Positions 9,359 through 18,600 of a stretch of 64,000 nucleotides of DNA are shown piece by piece (the stretch's first letter is position 1; each line of letters opens with the position of its first letter). Origin of the DNA: Rhodoferax sp. (lineage in GTDB: Bacteria > Pseudomonadota > Gammaproteobacteria > Burkholderiales > Burkholderiaceae_C). Below the pieces are notes generated by a model. The model was not told where the DNA came from. It worked only from the letters and a program-made list of their open reading frames with translations, and did not search any database. Location of the stretch: the NCBI GenBank assembly GCA_024235935.1, contig JACKLL010000016.1, forward strand, positions 1 to 64,000. The letters are read 5' to 3'. The position numbers were made by a program, and so were the translations under genes.

Positions 9359-10015
9359 GTGGCCAAGGCCGTTCTCACCATCAGCAGCAAGAACTATGGC
9401 GCCTGGTCCTTGCGGGGCTGGCTGCTGGCCCGGTTCGCCGGCCTGGATTTCACCGAGAAGGTGATCCCGCCGGACGACCCGGCGATGAAGGCCGAGATGC
9501 TGCTGCTGTCGGCCTCGATGCTGGTGCCGGCGCTGCAGCACAACGGCATCAAGGTCTGGGACACCCTGGCGATTGCGGAATACCTCAACGAAATCAAGCC
9601 CCAGGCCAAGCTGCTGCCCGCCGACGCCAAGGCCCGCGCCCATTGCCGCGCAGTCTGCGGCGAAATGCACTCCGGCTTTGCGTCGCTGCGCGCTGCCTTG
9701 CCGATGAACATCAAGGCCCGCTTTCCCGGCTTCAAGGTCTGGTCGCGCGCGCAGACCGATATCGACCGGGTGCTGGCGATCTGGAGCGAGTGCCTGGCGA
9801 GCTACGGCGGCCCTTACCTGTTTGGCAAGCAACCCACCACCGCCGACGCCATGTATGCGCCCGTCGTCACCCGTCTGCTCACCTACGACGTCCCCGTCAA
9901 CAGCACCATCGCCGCCTATTGCAAGCGCATCATGGAACTGCCCGCCATGCAGGAATGGGTCGCCGCAGCCCAGGCGGAAGTCGACGAGATCGATGAGCTC
10001 GACGCCGAATTCTGA
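9359..10015 (+). CDS. Glutathione S-transferase family protein
   Basis: A 218-residue cytosolic GST. The N-terminal thioredoxin-like part contains SSKNYGAWSLRGWLLARFAG, DDPAMKAEMLLLS and VWDTLAIAEYLNE, the last being the usual glutathione-site loop with D at its core. The helical C-terminal part contains PYLFGKQPTTADAMYAPVVTRLLTY. The GTG at 9359 was chosen because AGGAGG sits 6 bases upstream and the protein starts at the family-typical position; an in-frame ATG at 9227 would add 44 unlike residues. Substrate unknown. gshA and gshB lie 5 and 12 kb away. Confidence 0.9.
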   Translation: MAKAVLTISSKNYGAWSLRGWLLARFAGLDFTEKVIPPDDPAMKAEMLLLSASMLVPALQHNGIKVWDTLAIAEYLNEIKPQAKLLPADAKARAHCRAVCGEMHSGFASLRAALPMNIKARFPGFKVWSRAQTDIDRVLAIWSECLASYGGPYLFGKQPTTADAMYAPVVTRLLTYDVPVNSTIAAYCKRIMELPAMQEWVAAAQAEVDEIDELDAEF

Positions 10016-10017
10016 GA

Positions 10018-10246
10018 CCTTGCGGGACAGACCGAAGTTACACGCAGTGAACTTCGCTCTGTCCCCAACACTTCGTCGGATGTCCGGATGTTCACCTTGC
10101 GGGGCAGCCGCGGGCACACGCAGTGAACTTCGCTCTGTCCCCAACACTTCGTCGGATGTCCGGATGTTCACCTTGCGGGACAGCCGCGGGCACACGCAGT
10201 GAACTTCGCTCTGTCCCCAACACTTCGTCGGGTGTCCGGATGCTCA
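10018..10246. repeat. Three tandem 76-bp repeats with a REP-like hairpin
   Basis: Three consecutive near-identical units begin at 10018, 10095 and 10171 (spacing 77 and 76). The shared core runs from ACACGCAGTGAACTTCG through ACACTTCGTCGG. In the first unit an inverted repeat of 16 positions with a single mismatch pairs 10024-10039 (GGGACAGA, then CGAAGTT) with 10050-10065 (AACTTCG, then TCTGTCCC) around a 10-base loop. In units 2 and 3 the left arm is replaced by a GCCGCGGGC stretch, so only the right arm is conserved. It lies between the convergent GST and cupin genes and could act as a transcription barrier. No spacers separate the units. Confidence 0.9.
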
Positions 10247-10681
10247 GGCCGCGACGGCCGTCTTCCACGGCGTTGCCGCCGGCACCTCGCACACCGGATC
10301 CACATCCACCGACTTGAAATCCGCCGGCGACACGATTTCGAGGTACTCCATATCGGGCGAGTAGTCGAACAGGTAGTGGCGGATGCCGGGGCGCTGGTGT
10401 ACGCAGTCGCCGGCCTGCACCAGGGTCTCTTTGTCTTCGTACATGAAGCGGGCCCAGCCCTTGATCATGATCACGATCTGGAAATCCGCCTCATGTCGGT
10501 GCCAGCCGGTGCCTTCCTCTGGTGCCATGTTCGCCCTGACCAGGTGCGCAATGACCTTGCCGTTCGTGGCCGCGGCCACGCCGAGGTCACGGTACAGAAA
10601 GAAATCGCGCAGTCCGCCGGATACATAGTCGGTATCACCGGGCTTGACGTGGGAAAACTGGGTATCCGATGGTTCTGGCAT
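10244..10681 (-). CDS. Cupin-domain protein
   Basis: A 145-residue single-domain cupin. The metal-binding motif is visible as GWHRHEADFQIVIMIKG (about residues 59-75), and the second motif as GDCVHQRPGIRHYLFDYS. The first histidines and glutamate are intact, so a metal is likely bound. Function cannot be narrowed: small cupins of this kind include dioxygenase-like and sugar-binding proteins. The start has a good GGAGG site. Its stop codon lies at the very edge of the 76-bp repeat array. It is followed upstream by the 6-phosphogluconate dehydrogenase gene in the same direction. Confidence 0.8.
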   Translation of the reverse strand: MPEPSDTQFSHVKPGDTDYVSGGLRDFFLYRDLGVAAATNGKVIAHLVRANMAPEEGTGWHRHEADFQIVIMIKGWARFMYEDKETLVQAGDCVHQRPGIRHYLFDYSPDMEYLEIVSPADFKSVDVDPVCEVPAATPWKTAVAA

Positions 10682-10820
10682 GAGATCCTCCGTTCAGTGG
10701 CGGGGAGCGTGCGCCTGCAAAGTCCCCACGGCGTTCATGCAGGAACCGTTCCAGCCAGCGCGCACCATTTCCGATACCCGTGCCCTGGGCGCCGAACGGA
10801 GAGGCGGGTGCGCGGTCGGA

Positions 10821-11771
10821 TCAGGCCTTGGGCCTGGTGGCGACCGTCGCGTGTCCGCCAAAGCCCTTGCGCATCAGCGACAGCAGCTTGTTGCCGATGT
10901 CGGCCTTGCCCTGCGAGGAGAAGCGCGCCATCAGCGCGGCCGCAATCACCGGGACCGGTGTGCCCTGGCGGATCGATTCGTCGACGGTCCAGCGGCCTTC
11001 GCCGGAGTCGGCGACGACCGGGGCCACGGCGTCCAGGGCGCCCGGCTCCTGCAGCGCTGTCGTGGTCAGGTCGAGCAGCCATGAGCGCACCACGCTGCCA
11101 TGGCGCCAGGTCTCGGCGATGGTGCCCAGGTCCGGCGTCAGGTCCGGTCGGCCCTGCATCAGCGCAAACCCCTCGGCAAAGGCCTGCATCATTCCGTATT
11201 CGATGCCGTTGTGGACCATCTTGGTGAAGTGTCCGGCCCCGCTCGGTCCGGCATGCACCCAGCCGCGGTCGGCTGCCGGTGCCAGGCATTGGAACAGTGG
11301 CCGTAGCGCGTCGATCGCCGCCGTTTCGCCGCCGGCCATCAGGCAATAGCCTTCCTTCAGGCCCCAGACGCCGCCCGACACGCCGCAGTCGACAAAATCG
11401 ACGCCGCAGGCCTTCCAGTGCCGCGCACGCCGCTGCGAATCGAGGTAGTTGGCGTTGCCGCCGTCGACCAGCACGTCGCCGGGGGACAGCAACGACTCCA
11501 GCGCCGTCAGCGTCTGTTCGGTGATCTCGCCTGCGGGCAGCATCAGCCAGACCAGCCGGCGGCCGGTCTGCGCCAGCACGCTGGCCGCGAGCGTCGGCTG
11601 CAACAGCACGCCGGGCTCATCCGCCAGCGCCTGGCGCGCATCTTCGGACGGGTCGAAGCCACAGACGGTGATGGCGCCGCGCGCAAGCCGGCGTGCCATG
11701 TTGGCACCCATGCGTCCGAGACCGACGATGGTGATGGCAGGGGAGGCGGAAGCAGCAGCAGGATTTGTCAT
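10821..11771 (-). CDS. gnd: 6-phosphogluconate dehydrogenase, short (decarboxylating) type
   Basis: A 316-residue enzyme of the short 6PGDH class (GntZ/YqeC-like) that oxidises 6-phosphogluconate to ribulose-5-phosphate. The Rossmann motif is GLGRMGANMARRL (about residues 17-29). Substrate-binding and catalytic segments are GGNANYLDSQRR, GVSGGVWGLKEGYCLMAGG and GHFTKMVHNGIEYGMMQAFAEG, with the catalytic Lys in the last. Full-length 6PGDHs are about 470 residues, so this is the compact form, often NAD-dependent. Same direction as the MFS and aldo/keto reductase genes upstream and possibly co-transcribed. Confidence 0.9.
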   Translation of the reverse strand: MTNPAAASASPAITIVGLGRMGANMARRLARGAITVCGFDPSEDARQALADEPGVLLQPTLAASVLAQTGRRLVWLMLPAGEITEQTLTALESLLSPGDVLVDGGNANYLDSQRRARHWKACGVDFVDCGVSGGVWGLKEGYCLMAGGETAAIDALRPLFQCLAPAADRGWVHAGPSGAGHFTKMVHNGIEYGMMQAFAEGFALMQGRPDLTPDLGTIAETWRHGSVVRSWLLDLTTTALQEPGALDAVAPVVADSGEGRWTVDESIRQGTPVPVIAAALMARFSSQGKADIGNKLLSLMRKGFGGHATVATRPKA

Positions 11772-11875
11772 GGTTGCAGGGTTTTTGGCCGCGCTGGCCG
11801 GTCAGCAACTGGCGCGGGATAGCGGGAAATGGGGATCGAAATGGCCATGTTACTGCGCTGAGTCCCCGGACCCGG

Positions 11876-13123
11876 TCAGGCTGCGATCGGGCGTTGCGGG
11901 CGCACCGCAAAGAAAAACAGCATCGAGCCGCAGCCGGCGGTCAGTGCCAGCACGGTGAATCCGGTGCGGTAGTCGCCCGTCAGGTCCGCCAGCATGCCGG
12001 CAACCATGGGGCCGGCAATCTGGCCCAGCGCGATGATCACCGACGACAGGCCCAGGATCATGCCGATCGCGTTGCGGCCGAAATAGTCGGCCCGTATCGA
12101 CTGCATCAAGGGTCCGCGCAGACCCCAGGCGATGCCATGCAGGATCGCGAACGCCGCCACCTGCGCCGGGTGCGTGGCATAGGTCAGCAGCAGCATTCCC
12201 ACCATATGGCCCAGCATGCAGATCGCCGCCAGCATGCGCTTTTCGAACCGGTCGCCGATGGTGGCGCTCAGTCCCACGCCGATCACCTGCCCGAAGGTCA
12301 GCACCATGATGAAGAACGCGGCCTGTGTCACGGAATAGCCCAGGCCCTCCTTCATGTGGGTGATGGCATGCACGTTGACCGCGGTGACCACCAGCAGTGC
12401 AAAACCGTGGCCCAGCGCGAGCAGCCAGAAGGCACGGGTATGCAGCGCCTGGCGCGCCGTGAATTCGGCGCGCCCACCCGGGCGCGGGGTCGTGACGGCG
12501 CCGGAGACAGCCGCCGGCATGGCGGCGATGGGCAAGCCGTCGACGGTCCAGCCGTGGTCCTGTGGACGCCAGCGGATGACCCGGGCCAGCGGCAGGCCGA
12601 GCACGATGATGATGACACCCGAGCCGAAGGCGGTGGCGCGCCATCCATAGGTGGCCATGCACCAGGCCACGACCGGCACCATCACCCCACCGAGCGCCAG
12701 CCCCATGCTCATCGTCGACAGGGCGCGTGCCCGGTAGCGCTCGAACCACTGGATCAGTGCGACGGTCAGCGGAAAGTAACCGCCCAGACTGACACCGATG
12801 GCCATGGTCACGGCGCTGGCGTAGAACCCGCCCAGCGTCTGCACCTGGCTGAGCATCAGAAAACCGGCACCGAACACCAGCATGCCGACCTGCACCATGG
12901 CGCGCGGACCGAAGCGGTCCAGCAGCCAGCCCAGGGCGGGGCCGAGGATGGCGGTTTCGACCGACTGCAGCGCCGCCGCGCCCGACAGGGCGGTCTTGCT
13001 CCAGCCGCGTTGTTCGGACAGGATCGCCACGTAGGCGCCGAATGACTGCATCAGCAGGGCGGACTGCAGGAACTGCAGAATGCCTGCTGCGCCGGCCATG
13101 CGCCAGCCGTAGTAGATCTTCAC
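11876..13123 (-). CDS. Major facilitator superfamily transporter
   Basis: A 415-residue MFS carrier with about 12 transmembrane segments. It starts KIYYGWRMAGAAG and has the loop 2-3 motif GWLLDRFGPRAMVQVG, resembling monocarboxylate/oxalate-formate type carriers. The substrate is not determinable. The start as given is GTG at 13123 with no clear ribosome-binding site; an ATG at 13099 is an alternative. It lies 26 bases downstream of the aldo/keto reductase gene, so the two are probably one transcript. Confidence 0.87.
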   Translation of the reverse strand: MKIYYGWRMAGAAGILQFLQSALLMQSFGAYVAILSEQRGWSKTALSGAAALQSVETAILGPALGWLLDRFGPRAMVQVGMLVFGAGFLMLSQVQTLGGFYASAVTMAIGVSLGGYFPLTVALIQWFERYRARALSTMSMGLALGGVMVPVVAWCMATYGWRATAFGSGVIIIVLGLPLARVIRWRPQDHGWTVDGLPIAAMPAAVSGAVTTPRPGGRAEFTARQALHTRAFWLLALGHGFALLVVTAVNVHAITHMKEGLGYSVTQAAFFIMVLTFGQVIGVGLSATIGDRFEKRMLAAICMLGHMVGMLLLTYATHPAQVAAFAILHGIAWGLRGPLMQSIRADYFGRNAIGMILGLSSVIIALGQIAGPMVAGMLADLTGDYRTGFTVLALTAGCGSMLFFFAVRPQRPIAA

Positions 13124-13149
13124 GCGGGGACTTGCGCTGCGTTTGCGGG

Positions 13150-14163
13150 TCAGGCCCGGGTGGTGGCGAAGCGTCCGGTCAGGGGATAGGCCGGATCGGT
13201 GAAGCCCGGGGTCGACGGATGGCCTGACGGGACCAGCGTGTCGACCAGGGCCTCATCCTCGGCGCTGAGCTGGAAATCGACCGCCGGCAGGTAGTCCTGC
13301 CACTGCGCCAGCGTGCGCGGCCCGGCGATCACCGCGCTCAGGGCGCCGTTGGCCAGCACCCAGGCGGTGGCGAACTGCGCCAGTGTCACGCCGCGCGATT
13401 GCGCGTGTCGGGCCAGGGTCTGGGCGATCACCAGCGATTCCTGGCGGAACTCGGTCTCGACCATGCGCTTGTCGGCGCGTCCGGCCCGGCTGGAGGGGTC
13501 CGGCGCGGCGCCCGGCTGGTACTTGCCGGTCAGCACGCCGCGCGCGATCGGGCTGTACGAGGCCACGCCGATGCCGTAGTGGTGGCAGGCCGGCAGGATC
13601 TCGACCTCCGGCATGCGGTTGAGCAGGTTGTAGTAGGGCTGGCAGACCACCGGCGCCGGCACGCCGAGCTGGCCGGCCAGGCGGACGATTTCGGCAATGC
13701 GCCAGCCGCGGAAGTTCGACACGCCCCAGTAGCGGATCTTGCCGGCCCGTACCATGTCGCCCATGGCGCGCAGCGCCTCCTCGAGGTCCATGCCCGGGAT
13801 GTCACGGTGCATGTAGCAGATGTCGATGTAGTCGGTCTGCAGCCGGCCCAGGCTGGCATCGACTTCGCGCAGCATCCAGCTGCGCGAATAGCCGCCCTCG
13901 TTGACGCGCGCGGACATGGGGTTGCCCAGCTTGCTCGCCAGCACCCAGTCATGGCGCTGGTCCCGCAGCAGGCTGCCGACCATCTGTTCGGATGCGCCTT
14001 TGGTGTACACGTCCGCGGTATCGATGAAGTTGACGCCGTTGGCACGGGCATCGGCGACGATGCGCCCGGCTTCGTCCTGGGCCGTCTGGTCGCCGAACAT
14101 CATGGCGCCCAGGCACAGGGTGGAGACTTTCAGATTGCTTTTTCCGAGATTGCGGTATTGCAT
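13150..14163 (-). CDS. Aldo/keto reductase
   Basis: A 337-residue NADPH-dependent oxidoreductase of the aldo/keto reductase (TIM-barrel) family. The catalytic tetrad is visible: Asp and Tyr in NFIDTADVYTKG, Lys in VLASKLGNPM, and His in DICYMHRDIPG. Further family segments are WGVSNFRGWRI, VASYSPIARGVLTGKY and VIAGPRTLAQWQDYL, the last binding the cofactor phosphate. The start at MQYRNLGKS is the standard family start. Substrate unknown. Likely first gene of a unit with the MFS carrier. Confidence 0.92.
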   Translation of the reverse strand: MQYRNLGKSNLKVSTLCLGAMMFGDQTAQDEAGRIVADARANGVNFIDTADVYTKGASEQMVGSLLRDQRHDWVLASKLGNPMSARVNEGGYSRSWMLREVDASLGRLQTDYIDICYMHRDIPGMDLEEALRAMGDMVRAGKIRYWGVSNFRGWRIAEIVRLAGQLGVPAPVVCQPYYNLLNRMPEVEILPACHHYGIGVASYSPIARGVLTGKYQPGAAPDPSSRAGRADKRMVETEFRQESLVIAQTLARHAQSRGVTLAQFATAWVLANGALSAVIAGPRTLAQWQDYLPAVDFQLSAEDEALVDTLVPSGHPSTPGFTDPAYPLTGRFATTRA

Positions 14164-14311
14164 AGTGTGCGCTCGCGAGCGGTAGTCGGGGGAGACCCCG
14201 AGTGTTACAGAAATGCGCACGGCGGGTGGGCGGGCCTCTTGGAATTGGCGCTGTCATCCCCAAGTCCTAGAATGGCTCGGCATTTTCCAGCTACTGTTAC
14301 AAGTCAATCGC

Positions 14312-15589
14312 ATGGTCCCACACCTCGTCACGGCGCTCACCGGCCCGATCAATGAACTGGAGCAGCGCGTGCTGGACTCGATGCCCGCCATCGAGCGCTG
14401 GTTCCGGCTCGAATGGATGGAGCACACGCCGCCGTTCTACAGTTCGGTCGATATCCGCAACGCAGGCTTCAAGCTCGCCCCGGTCGATACCAATCTGTAC
14501 CCCAGCGGCTGGCAGAACCTGACCGCACCGATGATGCCGCTGGCCGTGCAGGCGGCCATGGCGGCGATCGAGAAGATCTGCCCCGAGGCGCGCAACCTGC
14601 TCATCATTCCCGAGAACGCGACCAAGGACAGCTTCTACCTGGCCGGCGTGGCGCAGTTGCAGCGCATCTTTCACATGGCGGGCATGAACGTGCGCGTGGG
14701 CTCGATCAACCCGGAGATCAAGAAGGTCACGACCATCGAACTGCCCAACGGGGAGAAGGTGCGTCTGGAGCCGGTGATCCGGACCAAGCGCCGGCTCGGC
14801 GTCAAGGATTTCGACCCCTGCACCATTTTGCTCAACAACGACCTCAGTGCCGGCGTGCCCGGCATCCTGGAGGAGATCCACGAGCAGTACCTGTTGCCGC
14901 CCTTGCACGCCGGCTGGTTCACCCGCCGCAAGAGCCGCCATTCGCAGAGCTACGAAGAAGTGTCCAAGCGCTTTGGCAAGCTGCTGGGCGTAGACCCCTG
15001 GCTGATCAATCCGATGTTCAACAAATGCGGCGAGGTCGACCTGTCCAACGACGCCGGCATGGAGTGCCTGACGACCAATGTCGACGCCTTGCTGACCAAG
15101 ATCCGGCGCAAGTACAAGGAATACGGCATCAACGAGAAGCCGTTCGTGGTCATCAAGGCCGACAACAGCAGCACCGGCTTCGGCATCACCACGGTGCGCG
15201 ACGTCAAGGACCTGGCCCGGCTGCGCAGCACGTCCAAGTCCCGTTCCTCGGCGCCCCTGGAGGTGATCGTGCAGGAAGGCGTGCTCACCAACGAGCGCAT
15301 GAACGATGCCATGGCCGAGCCGGTGGTCTACATGGTCGACCGTTACGTGGTCGGGGGCTTTTACCGTGTGCATGCGGGTCGGGGCAGCGACGAGAATCTC
15401 AATGCGCCGGGTTCCAGCTATGTGCCACTGGCATTTGCCGAGAGTACGCACTTACCTCAGCCTGGTGTGCGGGCCGGCGCCAGTGCACCGAACCGGTTCT
15501 ACATGTACGGCGTGATCGGCCGGCTGGCGATGCTGGCGGCCAGTTACGAGCTCGAAGCCACCGACCCGGATGCCGAGGTCTACGACTGA
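14312..15589 (+). CDS. gshA: Glutamate-cysteine ligase
   Basis: A 425-residue enzyme for the first step of glutathione synthesis, ATP-dependent joining of glutamate and cysteine. It belongs to the proteobacterial GshA class distinct from E. coli GshA, recognised by LVTALTGPINELEQRVLD at the start, DIRNAGFKLAPVDTNLYPSGWQNL, HAGWFTRRKSRHSQSYEE and VIKADNSSTGFGITTVRD. The ATG at 14312 gives the family start; upstream codons in frame are not conserved. gshB, the next enzyme, lies 5.8 kb downstream on the same strand with kup, the TerC gene, a PEP-CTERM gene and a carrier between. Confidence 0.95.
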   Translation: MVPHLVTALTGPINELEQRVLDSMPAIERWFRLEWMEHTPPFYSSVDIRNAGFKLAPVDTNLYPSGWQNLTAPMMPLAVQAAMAAIEKICPEARNLLIIPENATKDSFYLAGVAQLQRIFHMAGMNVRVGSINPEIKKVTTIELPNGEKVRLEPVIRTKRRLGVKDFDPCTILLNNDLSAGVPGILEEIHEQYLLPPLHAGWFTRRKSRHSQSYEEVSKRFGKLLGVDPWLINPMFNKCGEVDLSNDAGMECLTTNVDALLTKIRRKYKEYGINEKPFVVIKADNSSTGFGITTVRDVKDLARLRSTSKSRSSAPLEVIVQEGVLTNERMNDAMAEPVVYMVDRYVVGGFYRVHAGRGSDENLNAPGSSYVPLAFAESTHLPQPGVRAGASAPNRFYMYGVIGRLAMLAASYELEATDPDAEVYD

Positions 15590-15600
15590 GCCTGGGTCAG

Positions 15601-15617
15601 TTGTTGCGCCGCAACAA
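15601..15617. other. Perfect inverted repeat between gshA and kup
   Basis: TTGTTGCG and CGCAACAA flank a single C directly after gshA. It could be the stem of a weak transcription terminator or an operator for kup. There is no T run after it, so a terminator is not well supported. Confidence 0.3.
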
Positions 15618-15695
15618 AGTTGCATGAATCTGGCGCTTTAGAGTCGACTATCCGCTGACGGCCTGCATGCGCAGGCGCACAATGGCGACCTTGAT

Positions 15696-17606
15696 TTGAC
15701 GCAAATCCGGCGCAGCACGAAGCGCCGGGCCCAACTTTTGTCCACTTCCAAATCCTCTCTCGCCGCGCTGACGGTTGGCGCGGTCGGTGTCGTCTACGGC
15801 GACATCGGCACCAGTGTGTTGTATGCGATGAAGGAGGTGTTCAATTCCGGACACGTCCCGTTCACGCCCGAAAACGTCTACGGCATCCTGTCGATCTTCT
15901 TCTGGACGCTGACCACCATCGTGTCGGTCAAGTACGTGGTGCTGGTGCTGCGTGCCGACAACAATGGCGAGGGCGGGCTGGTGGCCATGCTGGCGCTGGC
16001 GTCACAGGCCGTCAAGGGCAGCCCGCGCCTGCGCAGCGTGCTGCTGACGGTGGGCATCTTCGGCACGGCCCTGTTCTACGGTGACGGCGTGATCACGCCG
16101 GCGATCTCGGTGCTGTCGGCGGTCGAGGGTCTGGAAGTCGTGTCGCCGACCTTCAAGACCTACGTGATACCGCTGACACTGGTCATCCTGTTCGTGCTGT
16201 TTGCGGTGCAGAAGCGGGGCACCGGCGGCATCGGCAAATTCTTCGGCCCGATCACGCTGGTGTGGTTCGCCATCATCGCGGTGCTGGGTGTGATGCATAT
16301 CTGGCACGACCCGGCCATCCTGTTCGCCGTCAGTCCGCACTACGCGCTCGGCTTCATCATCGACAACCCGCTGGTGACCTTCATCATCCTGGGCGCCGTC
16401 GTGCTGTGTGTCACCGGTGCCGAGGCGCTGTACGCCGACCTCGGCCACTTCGGCAAGAAGCCGATCCGCCTGGCCTGGTTCTCGGTCGTGATGCCGGCGC
16501 TGACGCTGAACTACTTCGGCCAGGGCGCCCTGTTGCTGCGTTATCCCGAGACGGTCAAGAACCCGTTCTTCCTGATGGCGCCCGACTGGGCCCTGATCCC
16601 GCTGGTGATCCTGGCCACGATGGCCACGGTGATCGCCTCGCAGGCCCTGATCACCGGCGCGTTCAGCGTGACCAAGCAGGTCATCCAGCTCGGCTACCTG
16701 CCGCGCCTGGATGTGCAGCACACCAGCGTACGCGACACCGGCCAGATCTACATGCCGCTGGTCAACTGGGGCCTGTTCGCGACCATCGTGATGGCGGTCG
16801 TGCTGTTCCGCTCGTCGAGCAACCTGGCATCGGCCTACGGCATTGCCGTATGCACCGACATGCTGATCACGACCATCCTGACCTTCTACGTGATCCGCTA
16901 CAAGTGGAACTACCCGCTGCTGCTGTGCATTGCCGCGACCAGCGTGTTCTTCGTCGTGGACTTCACCTTCTTCGCATCCAACCTGATGAAACTGTTCGAG
17001 GGTGGCTGGTTCCCGCTGGTCATCGGCGGCACGGTGTTCACGCTGATGGTCACATGGAAGGAGGGCCGGCGCCTGCTCAACGAAGCCCTGCGGGCCGACG
17101 CGATCGACCTGAAGGACTTCCTGGACGCCGTGTTCATCAGTCCGCCGACCCGTGTCGACGGCACGGCCGTGTTCCTGACGGCCGATATCGGCACCGTCCC
17201 CAACGCGATGCTGCACAACCTCAAGCACAACAAGGTGCTGCACGAAAACAACCTGTTCGTGACGGTGCGGACCCATGAGGTGCCGTGGATCGGCCTGGAC
17301 AAGCGCATCGAGATCGAGTCGCTGGGCCGCAACTGCTGGCAGGTCGTGATCAACTACGGATTCAAGAACGACCCGGACCTGCCCAAGGCCTTGCAGCAGA
17401 TGCGCGGGCGCGGCTGCGAACTCGAGGTCATGACGACCAGCTACTTCCTGTCCCGCGACACCGTGGTGCCCACCATCGGCAGCGGCATGGCGCAATGGCG
17501 CGAGAAGCTGTTCGCGCAGATGCACCGCAACGCCGGCGCCGCCGCCGACTTCCTGAACCTGCCCAGCAACGCCGTGGTCGAACTGGGCTCCAAGGTCGAG
17601 ATCTGA
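15696..17606 (+). CDS. kup: Low-affinity potassium uptake protein Kup
   Basis: A potassium/proton symporter of the KUP/HAK/KT family, 636 residues as given. About 12 transmembrane segments occupy the first ~430 residues, with family signatures GVVYGDIGTSVLYAMKE, FGTALFYGDGVITPAISVLSAVEG, EALYADLGHFG and QALITGAFSVTKQ. A cytosolic tail of ~200 residues follows. No ATG exists before the conserved N-terminus: TTG at 15696 is used, and TTG at 15738 (LSTSKSSLAALT) is at least as plausible. Neither has a clear Shine-Dalgarno site, which suggests modest translation. Confidence 0.95.
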   Translation: MTQIRRSTKRRAQLLSTSKSSLAALTVGAVGVVYGDIGTSVLYAMKEVFNSGHVPFTPENVYGILSIFFWTLTTIVSVKYVVLVLRADNNGEGGLVAMLALASQAVKGSPRLRSVLLTVGIFGTALFYGDGVITPAISVLSAVEGLEVVSPTFKTYVIPLTLVILFVLFAVQKRGTGGIGKFFGPITLVWFAIIAVLGVMHIWHDPAILFAVSPHYALGFIIDNPLVTFIILGAVVLCVTGAEALYADLGHFGKKPIRLAWFSVVMPALTLNYFGQGALLLRYPETVKNPFFLMAPDWALIPLVILATMATVIASQALITGAFSVTKQVIQLGYLPRLDVQHTSVRDTGQIYMPLVNWGLFATIVMAVVLFRSSSNLASAYGIAVCTDMLITTILTFYVIRYKWNYPLLLCIAATSVFFVVDFTFFASNLMKLFEGGWFPLVIGGTVFTLMVTWKEGRRLLNEALRADAIDLKDFLDAVFISPPTRVDGTAVFLTADIGTVPNAMLHNLKHNKVLHENNLFVTVRTHEVPWIGLDKRIEIESLGRNCWQVVINYGFKNDPDLPKALQQMRGRGCELEVMTTSYFLSRDTVVPTIGSGMAQWREKLFAQMHRNAGAAADFLNLPSNAVVELGSKVEI

Positions 17607-17628
17607 GCCCTGGGCCCGGCGGCTCCGA

Positions 17629-18600
17629 TCAGGCGCCGCCCTTGCTCTGGGGGCGGGCGGGCGCACTGCGCACGCTGAGCCACATCGTCAACGCCAGCAC
17701 ACTGACCACGACGCCGAGCGAGACCATCACGGGGATCTTGAAGACGTCGACCAGGCACATCTTGGTTCCGATGAAGACCAGCACGACCGCCAGGCCGTAG
17801 TTGAGCAGGTGGAACTTGCCAGCCACCGCGGCCAGCAGGAAGTACATGGCGCGCAGGCCCAGGATGGCGAACACATTGCTGGTGAGCACGATGAACGGGT
17901 CGCTGGTGATGGCGAAGATCGCAGGAATCGAGTCGACGGCAAAGATCACGTCGGTCAGCGCAATCATGCAGATCACCATGAACAGCGGCGTGGCGATCCT
18001 GCGGCCGTTCTCCAGGGTCCAGAACTTCTCGCCGTCGTAGTCGCGGCTCACCGGCAGGACGCGGCGCAGCAGTTTCAGCGCCGGGTTTTCGTCCAGGTCC
18101 GGCTCCTGGCCGGCGGCCCACCACATCTTGACGCCGGTCAGGATCAGGAAGGCGCCGAACAGATACAGGATCCAGTGAAACTGCGCCAGCAGCCAGCCAC
18201 CGACCAGGATCATGATGGTGCGCAGCACGATGGCACCGATGATGCCGATCATCAGCACCCGCTTCTGGTACTGCGCCGGCACGGCGAAGTAGCTGAAGAT
18301 CATCAGGAACACGAAGATGTTGTCGACCGCCAGCGACTTCTCGATCAGATACCCGGTCAGAAACTCCAGCGAGGTGGTGTTGGCCTGCGCGATGGAGCCG
18401 GTCTCGTGGCGAACCGCCCACCACAGCAGACCGTTGAACAGAAAGCTCAGCGCAATCCAGACCAGTGACCAGTTGAGCGCCTCGCGGATGCCGATGGCGT
18501 GCGCGCCCTGCTTGCGCAGCACGACGAAATCCACGAACAGGGAGACCAGGACGATGGCGGCAAAGGTGGCCCAGAGCCACAGGGGGGCGACAGTCGGCAT
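17629..18600 (-). CDS. TerC/Alx-family membrane protein under manganese riboswitch
   Basis: A 323-residue TerC-family integral membrane protein with about eight to nine transmembrane segments. Conserved acidic segments are visible: EKSLAVDNIFVFLMIFSYF and ALTDVIFAVDSIPAIFAITSDPF, the paired D/N motifs thought to handle metal ions. Family members such as Alx and TerC are linked to Mn2+ export and metalation of exported enzymes. The 5' leader carries a yybP-ykoY riboswitch, which supports a manganese role. The start MPTVAPLWLW at 18600 is confirmed by the sequestering hairpin that ends right before it. Convergent with kup. Confidence 0.93.
   Translation of the reverse strand: MPTVAPLWLWATFAAIVLVSLFVDFVVLRKQGAHAIGIREALNWSLVWIALSFLFNGLLWWAVRHETGSIAQANTTSLEFLTGYLIEKSLAVDNIFVFLMIFSYFAVPAQYQKRVLMIGIIGAIVLRTIMILVGGWLLAQFHWILYLFGAFLILTGVKMWWAAGQEPDLDENPALKLLRRVLPVSRDYDGEKFWTLENGRRIATPLFMVICMIALTDVIFAVDSIPAIFAITSDPFIVLTSNVFAILGLRAMYFLLAAVAGKFHLLNYGLAVVLVFIGTKMCLVDVFKIPVMVSLGVVVSVLALTMWLSVRSAPARPQSKGGA

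Noticed and set aside
10018..10246. CRISPR-like array
   Set aside because: The three units follow each other without unique spacers, the unit is 76 bp, and no cas genes are near.
10123..11227. Rightward frames starting MNFALSPTLRR in the repeat region
   Set aside because: They arise from the tandem repeats and run antisense through the cupin and 6-phosphogluconate dehydrogenase genes.
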